From an uncultured Collinsella sp. (lineage in GTDB: Bacteria > Actinomycetota > Coriobacteriia > Coriobacteriales > Coriobacteriaceae): DNA of 16,505 nucleotides. Positions 7,139 through 14,894 of this stretch are shown one piece after another. The stretch covers positions 1 through 16,505 of the forward strand of contig USAY01000032.1 in the NCBI GenBank assembly GCA_900552755.1, read 5' to 3'. A program made the translations under genes and the position numbers. The notes beneath the pieces are model-generated. The model saw nothing but the letters and a program-made list of their open reading frames with translations, was not told the DNA's origin and made no database searches. How positions within the stretch are numbered: position 1 is the first letter of the stretch; the number at the start of each line of letters is the position of its first letter.

Positions 7139-7787
7139 GGGCGTCCTCCTGAAACGTCGTGGCATCGTTGTTATCGGCATCGGTGACGGCACTATCGTCC
7201 TCACCGTCGTCATCGCCGACCCAACGAAGCAGGTCGACCGAGGTAATGCCGTAGCGCTTCTCACGTACAGTCTCAAAGCCTGCCGGATGCGCGCCCGCAT
7301 CGGCGGAGGCATGCTCAAACAGGGCATAAGCGCCAGGCGCAAGCAGACCCTGCTGAGCCAGGTTCTGCAGCAGTTCCTCGACCGGCTCGGCACCAAAAGC
7401 ATAGGGCGGGTCGAGCAGGACCAAATCAAAGGGGCCGCCCGGTACACGACCGCGCGAGGCACTTGCCAGCATGTCGCCCGTGACCACACGCCAACGCGCA
7501 CGGTCACGGCAGAGCGACTCGATATTCTTGGTAATGAGCCGCGCGGCGTTGCGATCGATCTCAAACGTCGTGAGCGAGCGGGCCCCACGAGAGAGCATCT
7601 CTAACCCTAAGGCACCGGAGCCGCCAAAGGCGTCCAGCACACGAACCTCGTCCAAATCGAAATCGAATGCCGACATGACCATAGATGCGCACGCCTCGCG
7701 CACGCGATCAGTCGTGGGGCGGGTGACATCGCGACCACGGGGCTCCTCGATCTTACGACCGCGCCATTCGCCGCCGATGATTCTCAT
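7131..7787 (-). CDS. rsmD: 16S rRNA (guanine966-N2)-methyltransferase RsmD
   Basis: The start MRIIGGEWRGRKI and the segment RPTTDRVREACASM are typical of RsmD. The SAM-binding loop is DAFGGSGALGLE (52-63), and the catalytic DPPY is at 126-129. The enzyme methylates G966 of 16S rRNA during 30S assembly. The family is usually about 185-190 residues; this protein has 218 because of a highly acidic tail from about 189 (GDDDGEDDSAVTDADNN...), whose last codons overlap coaD. The start overlaps the recG stop by 4 nt (ATGA), so recG, rsmD and coaD are probably translated in sequence. Confidence 0.95.
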   Translation of the reverse strand: MRIIGGEWRGRKIEEPRGRDVTRPTTDRVREACASMVMSAFDFDLDEVRVLDAFGGSGALGLEMLSRGARSLTTFEIDRNAARLITKNIESLCRDRARWRVVTGDMLASASRGRVPGGPFDLVLLDPPYAFGAEPVEELLQNLAQQGLLAPGAYALFEHASADAGAHPAGFETVREKRYGITSVDLLRWVGDDDGEDDSAVTDADNNDATTFQEDAHE

Positions 7788-9961
7788 CCTCCGCTGACCT
7801 CCTTAAAGATATGTCGATAACGCATGGCGACCGCCTCGCGCAAGGGACGCGTCGCCACAGAGTCAAGGTTGCAAGCATACCGCAAGAGCTCGACAGCGTC
7901 CAAATGGGCCCATTCGATAAGGTCCTCATCGGCATCCAGGTCCACAAAGCGCAAGGTCACGCCACCGTGCTGACGGTACCCCAGGATTTCGCCCTCGTGA
8001 CGCAGACGCAGGTCCATCTGGGCAAGCGTAAAACCATCCGAGGTCTTTTCGAGCGACTGGAGACGGTCTTGTGCCGCCGAGGCGCCGCCATTGCCCTTGG
8101 AGTGCGTCATGACCAGGCACGTGCCCGACACGCTGCCGCGGCCCACGCGACCGCGTAGCTGATGCAGCGCCGCCAAGCCAAACCGCTCACCGTTCTCGAT
8201 GACCATGACGGTGGCGTTGGGCACGTCGACGCCCACCTCGACCACCGTAGTCGAGACGAGCACGTCAATCTCGCCACGCTTGAAGGCATCGATAACCTGG
8301 TCCTTCTCCCCCGCTGGCATACGGCCGTGAAGGCGCTCAATGGCAAGACCCGGCAACGCCAGACGCAGGCGATCGAGCTCGGTCGCCGTATCGTGCAGCG
8401 GCACAGGCACGGTCACGCGGCCCTCGTCGTCGCGGGCGATACCGGGCACGTCTTCAAGCTCATCGGCCGAGTCACTCGGCTCCACGAGCGGGCAAATCAC
8501 GTAGGCCTGCTGACCCTTTTCATGCGCCTCGCGGATGGCGCCATAGGCGAGGTCGCGGCTCGACTCGGTGAGCACGCGTGTCGTCACGCCAGCGCCAGGG
8601 ACGGGCCGATGGCGGATGATACTCGTGTCCAGATCGCCGTAGACCGAAAGCGCCAGCGTACGCGGGATCGGTGTCGCCGTCATAACGAGCAGGTCCGCAC
8701 CGGGGCCCTTCGCGCGTAGGGCGTTGCGTTGGCCGACGCCAAACCGGTGCTGCTCGTCGATGACGACAAGCGACAGATGATTGAACGCAACGTTATCCGA
8801 AAGCACCGCGTGGGTTCCAAAGAGGACGTCGAGCTCGCCCGATTCAAGCTGGGCATGGATCTGCTCGCGCTCTGAGGCCGGCGTGGCACCCGTCAGAAGC
8901 GCCCAGGACATGCCCGCCTGCGAGAGCAGAGGGCCGGTCTTATCGGCATATTGGCGCGCCAACACGCCCGTGGGCGCCATAACGCAGGCCTGCGTACCGC
9001 TATCGGCAGCCACAGCCAGAGCGCAGGCGGCAACGGCGGTCTTACCGGTACCGACATCGCCCAGCAGCAGGCGGTTCATCACGCGCCCACCATCGCACAT
9101 ATCGCGCAGGATATCTTGGAACGCGGTCTCCTGCTCGTCGCTCAGCGAAAACGGCAGGGCTTGCTTAAGCGCGGCCAGGTGCTCGCCCGCGGTGTGGGCA
9201 TAGGGAACCACATCGACCAGGCCGCCGACGTTGCGCAGGCGCAGCGCCAGCTGCAGGTAGAGGCACTCCTCGTAGGCAAGCCGTGCGCGCGCGATATCGC
9301 GCTCTGCCATACTCGATGGAAAGTGGATCGAACGCAACGCGCGGGCATTGCTCATGAGCTTCCGCTTTGCGCGCAGCGGCGCGGGAATCGGATCGAACGG
9401 ATTGCCGACGACCTCGAGCGCGCCGCTTACGATGCGGCGCATCCACGCCTGGCTCACGCCATCGCTCACGTAATGGACCGGCAGGATGGTGCCCGCAGCA
9501 CGCCCGTCATCGAGCTTTTCAAAGTGCGGCGAGGCCATCTGCTTAAAACCGTAGGCAAACTCGACCTTGCCCATCACGGCCAGGCGGTCGCCCTGTTTAA
9601 GCTGCTGGGCAATCCAGGGCTGGCGGAAAAAGGCGACCTGCAACACGCCCGTCTCGTCCACCAGCGATACCTCGGTCACCTGCATGCGCGGACGCGGCTG
9701 CTTTTGGACGATGCGGTCGACCGTGGCGATGATGGTGCACACGGTACCGATGGGCGCCATCTCGATGGACCACGAACGGGTAAAGTCGAGGTATCGATGA
9801 GGGATATGGAGAAGGAGGTCCCCCACCGTCCTAATTCCCAGACGGCGAAGGGCCTCCTCACGTTTACCCGAAACATATTTGAGTCGCGCGATATCCTCGT
9901 CGAGCGCATTGCTCTGGGCAAAGCGCTCCGAGACGCGCGGCACGGAGCAGAGCTCGGACAT
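7784..9961 (-). CDS. recG: ATP-dependent DNA helicase RecG
   Basis: The 725-residue protein has an N-terminal wedge/OB region (about 60-165: IPHRYLDF, then GTVCTIIATVDRI, then VALVDETG-like SLVDETGVLQVAFFRQPW). A superfamily 2 helicase core follows, with Walker A GDVGTGKT (301-308), motif Ia APTGVLARQYAD, motif II DEQH (402-405), motif III TATPIPRTLAL (428-438) and late motifs ERLHGRM, VVEVGVDVPNATVMVIE and QLRGRVGRG. RecG remodels stalled replication forks and branch-migrates Holliday junctions. The RecG-specific DEQH box separates it from other helicases. The ribosome-binding site is weak, but the fakA-like stop is only 10 nt upstream, so translation may depend on it. Confidence 0.96.
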   Translation of the reverse strand: MSELCSVPRVSERFAQSNALDEDIARLKYVSGKREEALRRLGIRTVGDLLLHIPHRYLDFTRSWSIEMAPIGTVCTIIATVDRIVQKQPRPRMQVTEVSLVDETGVLQVAFFRQPWIAQQLKQGDRLAVMGKVEFAYGFKQMASPHFEKLDDGRAAGTILPVHYVSDGVSQAWMRRIVSGALEVVGNPFDPIPAPLRAKRKLMSNARALRSIHFPSSMAERDIARARLAYEECLYLQLALRLRNVGGLVDVVPYAHTAGEHLAALKQALPFSLSDEQETAFQDILRDMCDGGRVMNRLLLGDVGTGKTAVAACALAVAADSGTQACVMAPTGVLARQYADKTGPLLSQAGMSWALLTGATPASEREQIHAQLESGELDVLFGTHAVLSDNVAFNHLSLVVIDEQHRFGVGQRNALRAKGPGADLLVMTATPIPRTLALSVYGDLDTSIIRHRPVPGAGVTTRVLTESSRDLAYGAIREAHEKGQQAYVICPLVEPSDSADELEDVPGIARDDEGRVTVPVPLHDTATELDRLRLALPGLAIERLHGRMPAGEKDQVIDAFKRGEIDVLVSTTVVEVGVDVPNATVMVIENGERFGLAALHQLRGRVGRGSVSGTCLVMTHSKGNGGASAAQDRLQSLEKTSDGFTLAQMDLRLRHEGEILGYRQHGGVTLRFVDLDADEDLIEWAHLDAVELLRYACNLDSVATRPLREAVAMRYRHIFKEVSGG

Positions 9962-9971
9962 GGGCAGATGC

Positions 9972-11633
9972 CTACTCGATCGAGAAGATCACGGGATAGA
10001 GCGGCTGCTCGCCACGATGGGCGTCAATCTCCAAGTCGGGCTGAGCTTCCTCGATGGCGTCGACGATCTCCTGGAAGGCCTCATCGGACAGCTCCTCGCC
10101 GGCCAGAATCGTCAGCGCGTCGCCCTCCTCTTCCTCCTGCATGCGGTTGATGCAGTCGAGCGTGACCTGCTTCACGTCGGAGCCGACCACGTCGATGGAG
10201 CCGGCGATGATACCCATGACGTCACCGGAGTGAATCGGAGAACCGTCAGAGGCACTGGAGTCGCGCACGGCGCGGGTGACCTCGCCATCGCGGACCTCGC
10301 TGATGGCGTCGACCATGGCGGCGACGGCATCCTCGAGCTCGGAATCGGGCAGGACTGCGAACAGCGCGGAGAAGGCCTGCGGGACGGTCTTGGTGGGAAC
10401 GACGGCGACCTTCTTGTCGGTGCAGGCTGAGGCAGCAGCCTCAGCGGCCATGCGGATGTTGCCGTTGTTGGGCAAGATGATGACCGAGGTCGCGTTGACC
10501 TGGTCCACCGCGCCCAGCAGGTCGGCGGTCGAGGGATTCATAGTCTGGCCACCGGACACGATCACGTCGACGCCGAGGGACTTGAGGATGTCGGCCTCGC
10601 CGGAACCGGCGGCAACGGCGACAAAGCCCAGCGCCTTGGCGGGCTCGGCGGCCTTTTCCTGATCCTCGTGGATCTTGGCGGTACGGTCGTGGGCCTCCAT
10701 CTCCATGTTGTGGATAAAGACCTCATAGATCTGACCGAGCTGCAGCATGTGCTCGAGCACCAGGTTGGGGGTGTTGGAGTGCACATGGATCTTGTAGTCG
10801 GGATAGGCGCCCACGAGTAGCTCACAATCGCCCATGGAACCCAGGAACTTAAGGCACTCGTCCTCGTCAAACGGGGCGTCGGCCTTAAACAGGAACTCGT
10901 TGCAGTAGCGGAACTCCGAGCCCTCCCAATCGTCGTTGGCCTCGATCTCAACGCGACCAAGGGCCGCGTCGCGGGCAGAGCCAGCGGAATCAAACGTGGC
11001 GGAGAAATCCTCGACAACGGTGCTGCGGCCAAGCGCGGCGGCAACAAAGTTCTCAAGGAAAATAGCAAAGCCGAAGGCGCCGGAGTCAACCACGCCGTTC
11101 TCCTTCAGAACGGGCAGCAGGTCGGGCGTGCGAGCGACGGACTGATATGCCTCGACGACGATGGCGTCGAGCGCATCCTCGGCCGAGAACTTCTTCTTCT
11201 CGCACTCGTCTGCCTTGGTCGAGACATCGCGCAGGACCGTGAGGATCGTGCCCTCGATGGGCTTGCGGACAGCCTGGAAGGCAACCTTGACGGCGCGACG
11301 GAAGGCGAAGGCGATGTTGGCAGCCGTAATAGGCTCATCGGCAGAGACGAGGCCCTCGGCCACACCGCGCAGAATCTGCGAGGTGATGACGCCGGAGTTG
11401 CCGCGGGCACCCATCAGGGAGCCGTGGGTGATGGCGCCGGCGATGGCTTCCATGTCGGCGTCGGCAGGAAGAGCAGAAAGCTCCTTGGTCACCGAGGCGA
11501 GCGTGAGCGACATGTTGGTGCCGGTATCGCCATCGGGTACGGGGAAGACGTTGAGCTTGTTGATCTCCTCGGCCTTGTCGGAAACGGCAGCCGCAGCGAT
11601 CGGAAAACAGGTGCGAATGGTCTTTGCAATCAT
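9972..11633 (-). CDS. fakA: DAK/DhaL domain protein, fatty-acid kinase FakA-like (YloV family)
   Basis: The 553-residue protein starts with a DhaL-type kinase domain containing NVFPVPDGDTGTNMS, whose Asp residues bind Mg-ATP, and HGSLMGARGNSGVITSQ. A middle region and the C-terminal FakA/YloV domain (SGGQTMNPST, LPNNGNIRMAA, PTKTVPQAFSALF) follow. In Firmicutes FakA phosphorylates fatty acids presented by FakB, giving acyl-phosphate for PlsY/PlsX. PlsX and ACP genes lie in the same window; a FakB gene does not. The asp23-fakA-recG order matches the Firmicutes yloU-yloV-recG arrangement. The start ATG has GGAG about 12 nt upstream, a long spacing, but no better start exists. Confidence 0.9.
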   Translation of the reverse strand: MIAKTIRTCFPIAAAAVSDKAEEINKLNVFPVPDGDTGTNMSLTLASVTKELSALPADADMEAIAGAITHGSLMGARGNSGVITSQILRGVAEGLVSADEPITAANIAFAFRRAVKVAFQAVRKPIEGTILTVLRDVSTKADECEKKKFSAEDALDAIVVEAYQSVARTPDLLPVLKENGVVDSGAFGFAIFLENFVAAALGRSTVVEDFSATFDSAGSARDAALGRVEIEANDDWEGSEFRYCNEFLFKADAPFDEDECLKFLGSMGDCELLVGAYPDYKIHVHSNTPNLVLEHMLQLGQIYEVFIHNMEMEAHDRTAKIHEDQEKAAEPAKALGFVAVAAGSGEADILKSLGVDVIVSGGQTMNPSTADLLGAVDQVNATSVIILPNNGNIRMAAEAAASACTDKKVAVVPTKTVPQAFSALFAVLPDSELEDAVAAMVDAISEVRDGEVTRAVRDSSASDGSPIHSGDVMGIIAGSIDVVGSDVKQVTLDCINRMQEEEEGDALTILAGEELSDEAFQEIVDAIEEAQPDLEIDAHRGEQPLYPVIFSIE

Positions 11634-11660
11634 GGGTATTTGAATCTCCGTTTTCGGATG

Positions 11661-12017
11661 CTAGTTCAGACGGCTCTTGAGCGCGTCGATGTGGATGCCG
11701 ATCTTAAGGCTGGCGGGATCGATCTGGGCGATCTCCTGCAGAGTGAAGGCAACGGAGCTCGAAAGATTGTGGCAGACGGACTTCATGTTGACGCCGTTCT
11801 CGAGCACGACGTGAAGATCGACCGTAAGGCCGTTCTCGTCGGCGGAGACAAGCACGCCCTTGCGGAGGCGCTGACCGGCAAGCAGGCGCACGCTCTCGGC
11901 GCCCTGGAGCTGCTCAGCCATACCGACGACGCCATAGCACGTCATCGCGGCATAACCGGCAATATCGGCAATAACGTCGTTCGAGACGCTCAGGCTGCCG
12001 TTAATGGTCTCAGACAC
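11661..12017 (-). CDS. Asp23/Gls24 (YloU) family envelope-stress protein
   Basis: The 118-residue protein (MSETINGSLSVSNDVIADIAGYAAMTCYGVVGM...) has the Asp23 pattern: an N-terminal helix, VLVSADENGLTVDLHVVLENGVNM strands, and ALTLQEIAQ-like VAFTLQEIAQ. In Firmicutes such proteins associate with the membrane and cell-wall stress, and a copy usually sits directly before the fakA/yloV gene, as here (27-nt gap). The start is GTG at 12017, 6 nt after AAGGAG. The frame extends to 12068, but that extension lacks a ribosome-binding site and would overlap the promoter. Confidence 0.88.
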   Translation of the reverse strand: MSETINGSLSVSNDVIADIAGYAAMTCYGVVGMAEQLQGAESVRLLAGQRLRKGVLVSADENGLTVDLHVVLENGVNMKSVCHNLSSSVAFTLQEIAQIDPASLKIGIHIDALKSRLN

Positions 12018-12074
12018 AAGAATCTCCTTTTCTTGGTGCTCGCGGCACCATGTCGTGGGAGCAATCATTGCAAT

Positions 12075-12080
12075 ATTCTA
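12075..12080 (-). promoter_or_regulatory. Possible -10 box for the asp23-fakA-recG-rsmD-coaD operon
   Basis: TAGAAT on the minus strand lies 57 nt before the asp23 GTG in the gap after the tRNA terminator. I see no convincing -35. The remaining gap (about 12,085-12,175) shows no gene. Confidence 0.3.
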
Positions 12081-12176
12081 CAACGACCGCGGCATGTTGA
12101 GGTGGCGGGCCTCGGGATTACATCCTCGACACGAAATGTTGATATGGTAACGTTCGTGAACGGCGATCGCGGCATG

Positions 12177-12206
12177 AAAAAACCCGCCGCATAAGCGACG
12201 GGTTTT
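12177..12206 (-). terminator. Rho-independent terminator of tRNA-Asn
   Basis: On the minus strand AAAACCCGTCGC and GCGGCGGGTTTT form a 12-bp stem (one G-U pair) with loop TTAT, ending in a run of six T. It begins 7 nt after the tRNA CCA end and separates the tRNA from the asp23 operon. Confidence 0.88.
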
Positions 12207-12212
12207 ACAACC

Positions 12213-12287
12213 TGGCTCCCCGGGTAGGACTCGAACCTACAACAGCGCGGTTAACAGCCGCGTGCTCTACCATTGAGCTACCGAGGA
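12213..12287 (-). tRNA. tRNA-Asn (anticodon GUU)
   Basis: A full cloverleaf can be folded. The acceptor stem is TCCTCGG with CCGGGGA (one U-G pair), the D-stem is GCTC/GAGC, the anticodon stem is CGCGG/CCGCG with loop CTGTTAA (anticodon GTT), the variable loop has five bases, and the T-arm is GTAGG-TTCGAGT-CCTAC. The discriminator is G and the CCA end (12213-12215) is encoded. It has its own promoter and terminator. Confidence 0.97.
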
Positions 12288-12317
12288 ATAGATGCGTGCT
12301 CTCAAGCAACGAAGTTT

Positions 12318-12345
12318 ATTATACGGACGAATCAGCTTAGGGCAA
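12318..12345 (-). promoter_or_regulatory. Promoter of tRNA-Asn
   Basis: On the minus strand a perfect -10 TATAAT (12318-12323) lies 16 nt from the -35-like TTGCCC (12340-12345). Its position, about 30 nt upstream of the mature tRNA 5' end, fits a short leader removed by RNase P. The IS starts about 50 nt further upstream, so the promoter is intact. Confidence 0.8.
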
Positions 12346-12396
12346 GAACTTTTTTAAGAAATTTTCCGACCCAGTCATTGGCCTTGATTATCAACT

Positions 12397-12428
12397 TCAT
12401 CCGAACACTTCCCACATTCATCCGCACA
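12397..12428 (+). repeat. Candidate left terminal inverted repeat of the IS
   Basis: TCATCCGAACAC matches the right end at 11 of 12 positions. Its inner part repeats a related ATTCATCCGCACA unit that forms half of the 40-bp palindrome, so two TTCATCCG units lie in tandem here. Confidence 0.5.
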
Positions 12429-12448
12429 TGTGCGGATGAATGTGGGAA
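12409..12448. repeat. Perfect 40-bp palindrome
   Basis: The 20-nt half TTCCCACATTCATCCGCACA (12409-12428) is followed with no gap by its exact reverse complement (12429-12448). It could extrude as a cruciform or fold as an RNA hairpin in front of the transposase. There is no T-run after it on either strand, so it is not an obvious rho-independent terminator. It lies at the left end of the IS, 52 nt before the transposase start. Confidence 0.95.
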
Positions 12449-12499
12449 CCCGATACCCTGAGGGCCGGACCGGCCGGCCCCGGGAGATCGGAGGACGGC

Positions 12500-13792
12500 A
12501 TGTCCGGAAAGAAGAATAGGGGCTCCGCGAGGGCGGTCCCGAGGGCCTACGGAAGGCTCACGAGGCACGAGCGGGACACGGTCCAGAGGATGCTGGAGCG
12601 CAGGGCGTCGTGCAGGGAGATCGCGAGGGAGCTGGGCAGGTCGCCCTCGACGGTGAGCGCCGAGGTGGCGTCGCACAGGTTCGTGACGGCGCCGAAGTCC
12701 AGGCGCGGCGAGCGCGTGGACGCCTCCGCCGACCTGTCGGCGGCCTGCCCGCGCCTGGCCGCGTGGCCGCGCTGCTGCAACGGGTGCGGCCGGTACCGCG
12801 CGATCGGCTGCAAGCGCCGCCCCCACGTCTTCTACGAGGCCCGGGCCGCGCAGCTGTGCGCCGACTCGGTGCTCGTCTCGTCCAGGCGCGGGATAGACGC
12901 CGACGAGCCCGCCGCGGCGGCCAGGCTGGAGGCGATAAGGGGCTGCCTGCGCCGGGGGCTCTCGCCCGAGCAGATGGCCGCATGCAACGGAGGGCCGGTG
13001 GACCTGTCGCCGTCGACCATCTACCGCTGGGTCTCGGCGGGCTACGACGGCATGACCAACATGGAGCTCAGGCGCAAGGTCGGCTACAGGCCGAGGAAGC
13101 GCGCCGCCGGGCGGGCGGCCACGCGCCACTCCGCCCGCAGGTCGCATGCCGCGTTCCTCGCCCTCGGGGAGGACGCGTGCGCCGCGGCCTGGGAGATGGA
13201 CACCGTCGAGGGCGCCCGGGAGGACTCCGCCTGCCTGCTCACGCTGCTGCACCGCCCCAGCAGGCTCCAGCTCGCGCTGCCGCTGGAGGAGAAGACCGCC
13301 GGGTGCGTCGCGGCCGCCCTGGGCGATATCAGGGAGGTCCTCGGCGCCGACGGCATGGGCAGGGTCTTCCGCGCCGTGCTCACCGACAACGGCACGGAGT
13401 TCTCCGACGAGCGGGCGATCGCGGCGCTGCTCGGCGAGGGGCCGGGCGAGACGAGGCTGTTCTACTGCGACCCCAGGCGCAGCGACCAGAAGGGCGCCTG
13501 CGAGCGCAACCACGTCGAGATCAGGAAGCTGCTGCCCAAGGGCGCCGGACTCAGGTTCGACCGGCTCGCCCCGGCGGACCTGGCGCTGGCCATGTCGCAC
13601 GTGAACTCCGAGCCCCGCGGCGCGCTCGGCTTCTCGACGCCCGCGCGCGCCTTCAGGGCGATGCTCGGGGAGGACGCGGCGGCGCTGCTGGACGCCTACG
13701 GCGTGGAGGACGTGGCGCTCGGCGACCTCGACCTGACGCCGGGGCTCATCGAGAGGGCGCGCGCAGAGAGGGGCGATGCCCCGCTGGCCTAG
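12500..13792 (+). CDS. IS30-family transposase
   Basis: The 430-residue protein has an N-terminal helix-turn-helix (LTRHERDTVQRMLERRAS, then IARELGRSPSTVSAEV), a Cys-rich patch (CPRLAAWPRCCNGCGRYRAIGC), a second region typical of IS30 (GLSPEQMA, then SPSTIYRWV), and a DDE integrase core. The catalytic residues are D234 (WEMDTVEG), D296 (LTDNGTEF) and E335 (ACERNHVEIRK, the IS30 'E..N..IR' pattern). The start at 12500 has GGAGG about 6 nt upstream; the frame is open back to 12440, but that part falls in the palindrome. No frameshift or stop is seen, so it may be active. G+C is clearly higher than in the operon to its right. Confidence 0.93.
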   Translation: MSGKKNRGSARAVPRAYGRLTRHERDTVQRMLERRASCREIARELGRSPSTVSAEVASHRFVTAPKSRRGERVDASADLSAACPRLAAWPRCCNGCGRYRAIGCKRRPHVFYEARAAQLCADSVLVSSRRGIDADEPAAAARLEAIRGCLRRGLSPEQMAACNGGPVDLSPSTIYRWVSAGYDGMTNMELRRKVGYRPRKRAAGRAATRHSARRSHAAFLALGEDACAAAWEMDTVEGAREDSACLLTLLHRPSRLQLALPLEEKTAGCVAAALGDIREVLGADGMGRVFRAVLTDNGTEFSDERAIAALLGEGPGETRLFYCDPRRSDQKGACERNHVEIRKLLPKGAGLRFDRLAPADLALAMSHVNSEPRGALGFSTPARAFRAMLGEDAAALLDAYGVEDVALGDLDLTPGLIERARAERGDAPLA

Positions 13793-13923
13793 CCTGAAGG
13801 CAAAACGGAATAGACTGACCGACCGTCCGGCTGAGTCTGGGAAGAGGTGCCGGGCGGAGGGCGGAGCATGGCCACCGGACCCATCGAAACACATCTCCAC
13901 CGTTCCTTCAACTGGGAAAACGG

Positions 13924-13956
13924 CGCCCCCGGGGCCCGGATGGGGCCTCGGGGGCG
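13924..13956. terminator. G+C-rich hairpin downstream of the transposase
   Basis: CGCCCCCGGGGCC and GGCCTCGGGGGCG pair over 13 bp (one G-U) around a 7-nt loop. It is followed by TT on the plus strand and CCGTTTT on the minus strand. It probably terminates the transposase transcript and shields against transcription entering from outside. The stretch 13,793-13,923 otherwise shows no gene. Confidence 0.6.
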
Positions 13957-13979
13957 TTCGGCTAGCTGCGGGAACGGCC

Positions 13980-14003
13980 TGTCCGCTCAATGTGTTCGGC
14001 TGA
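13980..14003 (-). repeat. Candidate right terminal inverted repeat of the IS
   Basis: Read inwards from 14003 this is TCAGCCGAACACATTGAGCG and onward, the counterpart of the left end. The sequence changes to A+T-richer, unrelated DNA immediately outside. Confidence 0.5.
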
Positions 14004-14084
14004 GATCGGAAATCAACCAATTCGTGGGTGCTAGCCAAGCCGAAACAACCAAAGCAATCGGAAAAACCGCAGCTAAACAATCAT

Positions 14085-14894
14085 TTACCGCTTTATCCAC
14101 GAGGTCTCTGGGCGGCAGATCAGTCGCGCGTTGTTGTAGGCCATGTCGAGCGTGAGGCAGGTGCGTGCTGCGTAGAAACCGTCCTCGCGCTGGATGGTCA
14201 GCGCCAGCTCGGGCTTGTCGCCGGTTAGGCACAACGGCAGCAGCAGTTGGATCCGGCCGCCGTAGAACTGCGGCACGGCGAGCGTGTAATTGGCGGCGGC
14301 GCGGCGGGCGGCCTCGACGACGGCGCCCTCAAAGGCACGGCGCAGCAGCAGCGAGTTGTCCTCCCCCATCAGGCTGGCAGGAATGCGTGTCAGGTTCTCC
14401 TCGTCGCCCAAAATATGGTCGATATTGGAACGGATGGGCAGGCGGTAGTCAAAGACCAGCTCGGAGGGGTCCTCGGCAAAGCGCACGCGGCACGGCAGGT
14501 ACTCAAACGAGACCAGCATGGGGTCGCTCTCCTTAAAGAAGCCCTTCAAAAACCAGCGCTGGCGCGCGTCGGGCTTGGTGTTGGGCTCAAACAGACCGTA
14601 GATGGTCTCGTAGCGGCGCGTGTACAGGCCGGTGTTGAATAGGCAGCGGTCGTCGTCGAACACCAGCGGCAAGTTGGACGGGGCAGTCTGGTCCACGTCA
14701 CGCTCGGTCAGGAACACCGCGCGGCTAAACGAAAACGACAGGTAGTTTTTGAGAATGCGGTTGCCGGGACCCCAGTCCTCGGGGTCGGCGAGGTCGGCCA
14801 AGCGCTCGTAACAGGGCTCGGGGCAAAACGCAAAGTCGTATACATTGCTGCACAGGGTGTTGGGGATCTCCATGTGGCGTCCAATCAATTTCAT
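14085..14894 (-). CDS. DUF3825 domain protein, third gene of the accessory operon
   Basis: The 269-residue soluble protein resembles the DUF3825 family along nearly its full length: YDFAF, YERLADLADPEDWG, ILKNYLSFSFSRA, FNTGLYTRRYETIYGLFEPN, FDYRLPIRSNIDHILGDEENLTRIP, and a C-terminal LTLDMAYNNARLICRPETSW. The biochemical role of the family is not known to me, and no classic catalytic motif stands out. The ATG at 14894 overlaps the TGA of the XRE gene (ATGA) although it lacks a good ribosome-binding site, which suggests coupled translation and a shared function. A TTG at 14903 and an ATG at 14873 are less likely starts. The IS ends about 80 nt after the stop. I see no clear terminator. Confidence 0.75.
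   Translation of the reverse strand: MKLIGRHMEIPNTLCSNVYDFAFCPEPCYERLADLADPEDWGPGNRILKNYLSFSFSRAVFLTERDVDQTAPSNLPLVFDDDRCLFNTGLYTRRYETIYGLFEPNTKPDARQRWFLKGFFKESDPMLVSFEYLPCRVRFAEDPSELVFDYRLPIRSNIDHILGDEENLTRIPASLMGEDNSLLLRRAFEGAVVEAARRAAANYTLAVPQFYGGRIQLLLPLCLTGDKPELALTIQREDGFYAARTCLTLDMAYNNARLICRPETSWIKR

Larger units (their letters stand above)
12397..14003 (+). mobile_element. IS30-family insertion sequence, about 1.6 kb
   Basis: A G+C-rich block with one transposase gene is flanked by imperfect inverted ends. Read inwards, the left end begins TCATCCGAACACTT (12397) and the right end TCAGCCGAACACAT (14003), 12 of 14 identical. Both then continue into related ACATT-n-A-n-C-n-G sequence, with a 7-nt extra piece on the left. 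Composition falls sharply outside these points. I find no 2-3 bp target duplication directly at the ends; an ATCAAC repeat (12390-12395 and 14012-14017) is not flush on the right. The boundaries are therefore provisional. It lies between the tRNA-Asn promoter and the DUF3825 gene. Confidence 0.65.

Noticed and set aside
12213..12287. tRNA-Asn as the attachment site of an island carrying the three-gene operon
   Set aside because: Integration normally uses the tRNA 3' end, which faces the asp23 side. The accessory genes lie on the 5' side, no integrase is present, and no repeat of the tRNA 3' end is seen there.
12332..14080. A 582-codon minus-strand frame across the IS, and a 395-codon plus-strand frame at 12610-13797
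   Set aside because: Both are Arg/Gly/Pro/Ala-rich shadows of the IS30 transposase, which has a complete set of motifs in its own frame.
13847..14155. A small plus-strand frame after the transposase
   Set aside because: It runs over the G+C-rich hairpin and the IS end into unrelated DNA and shows no family features.
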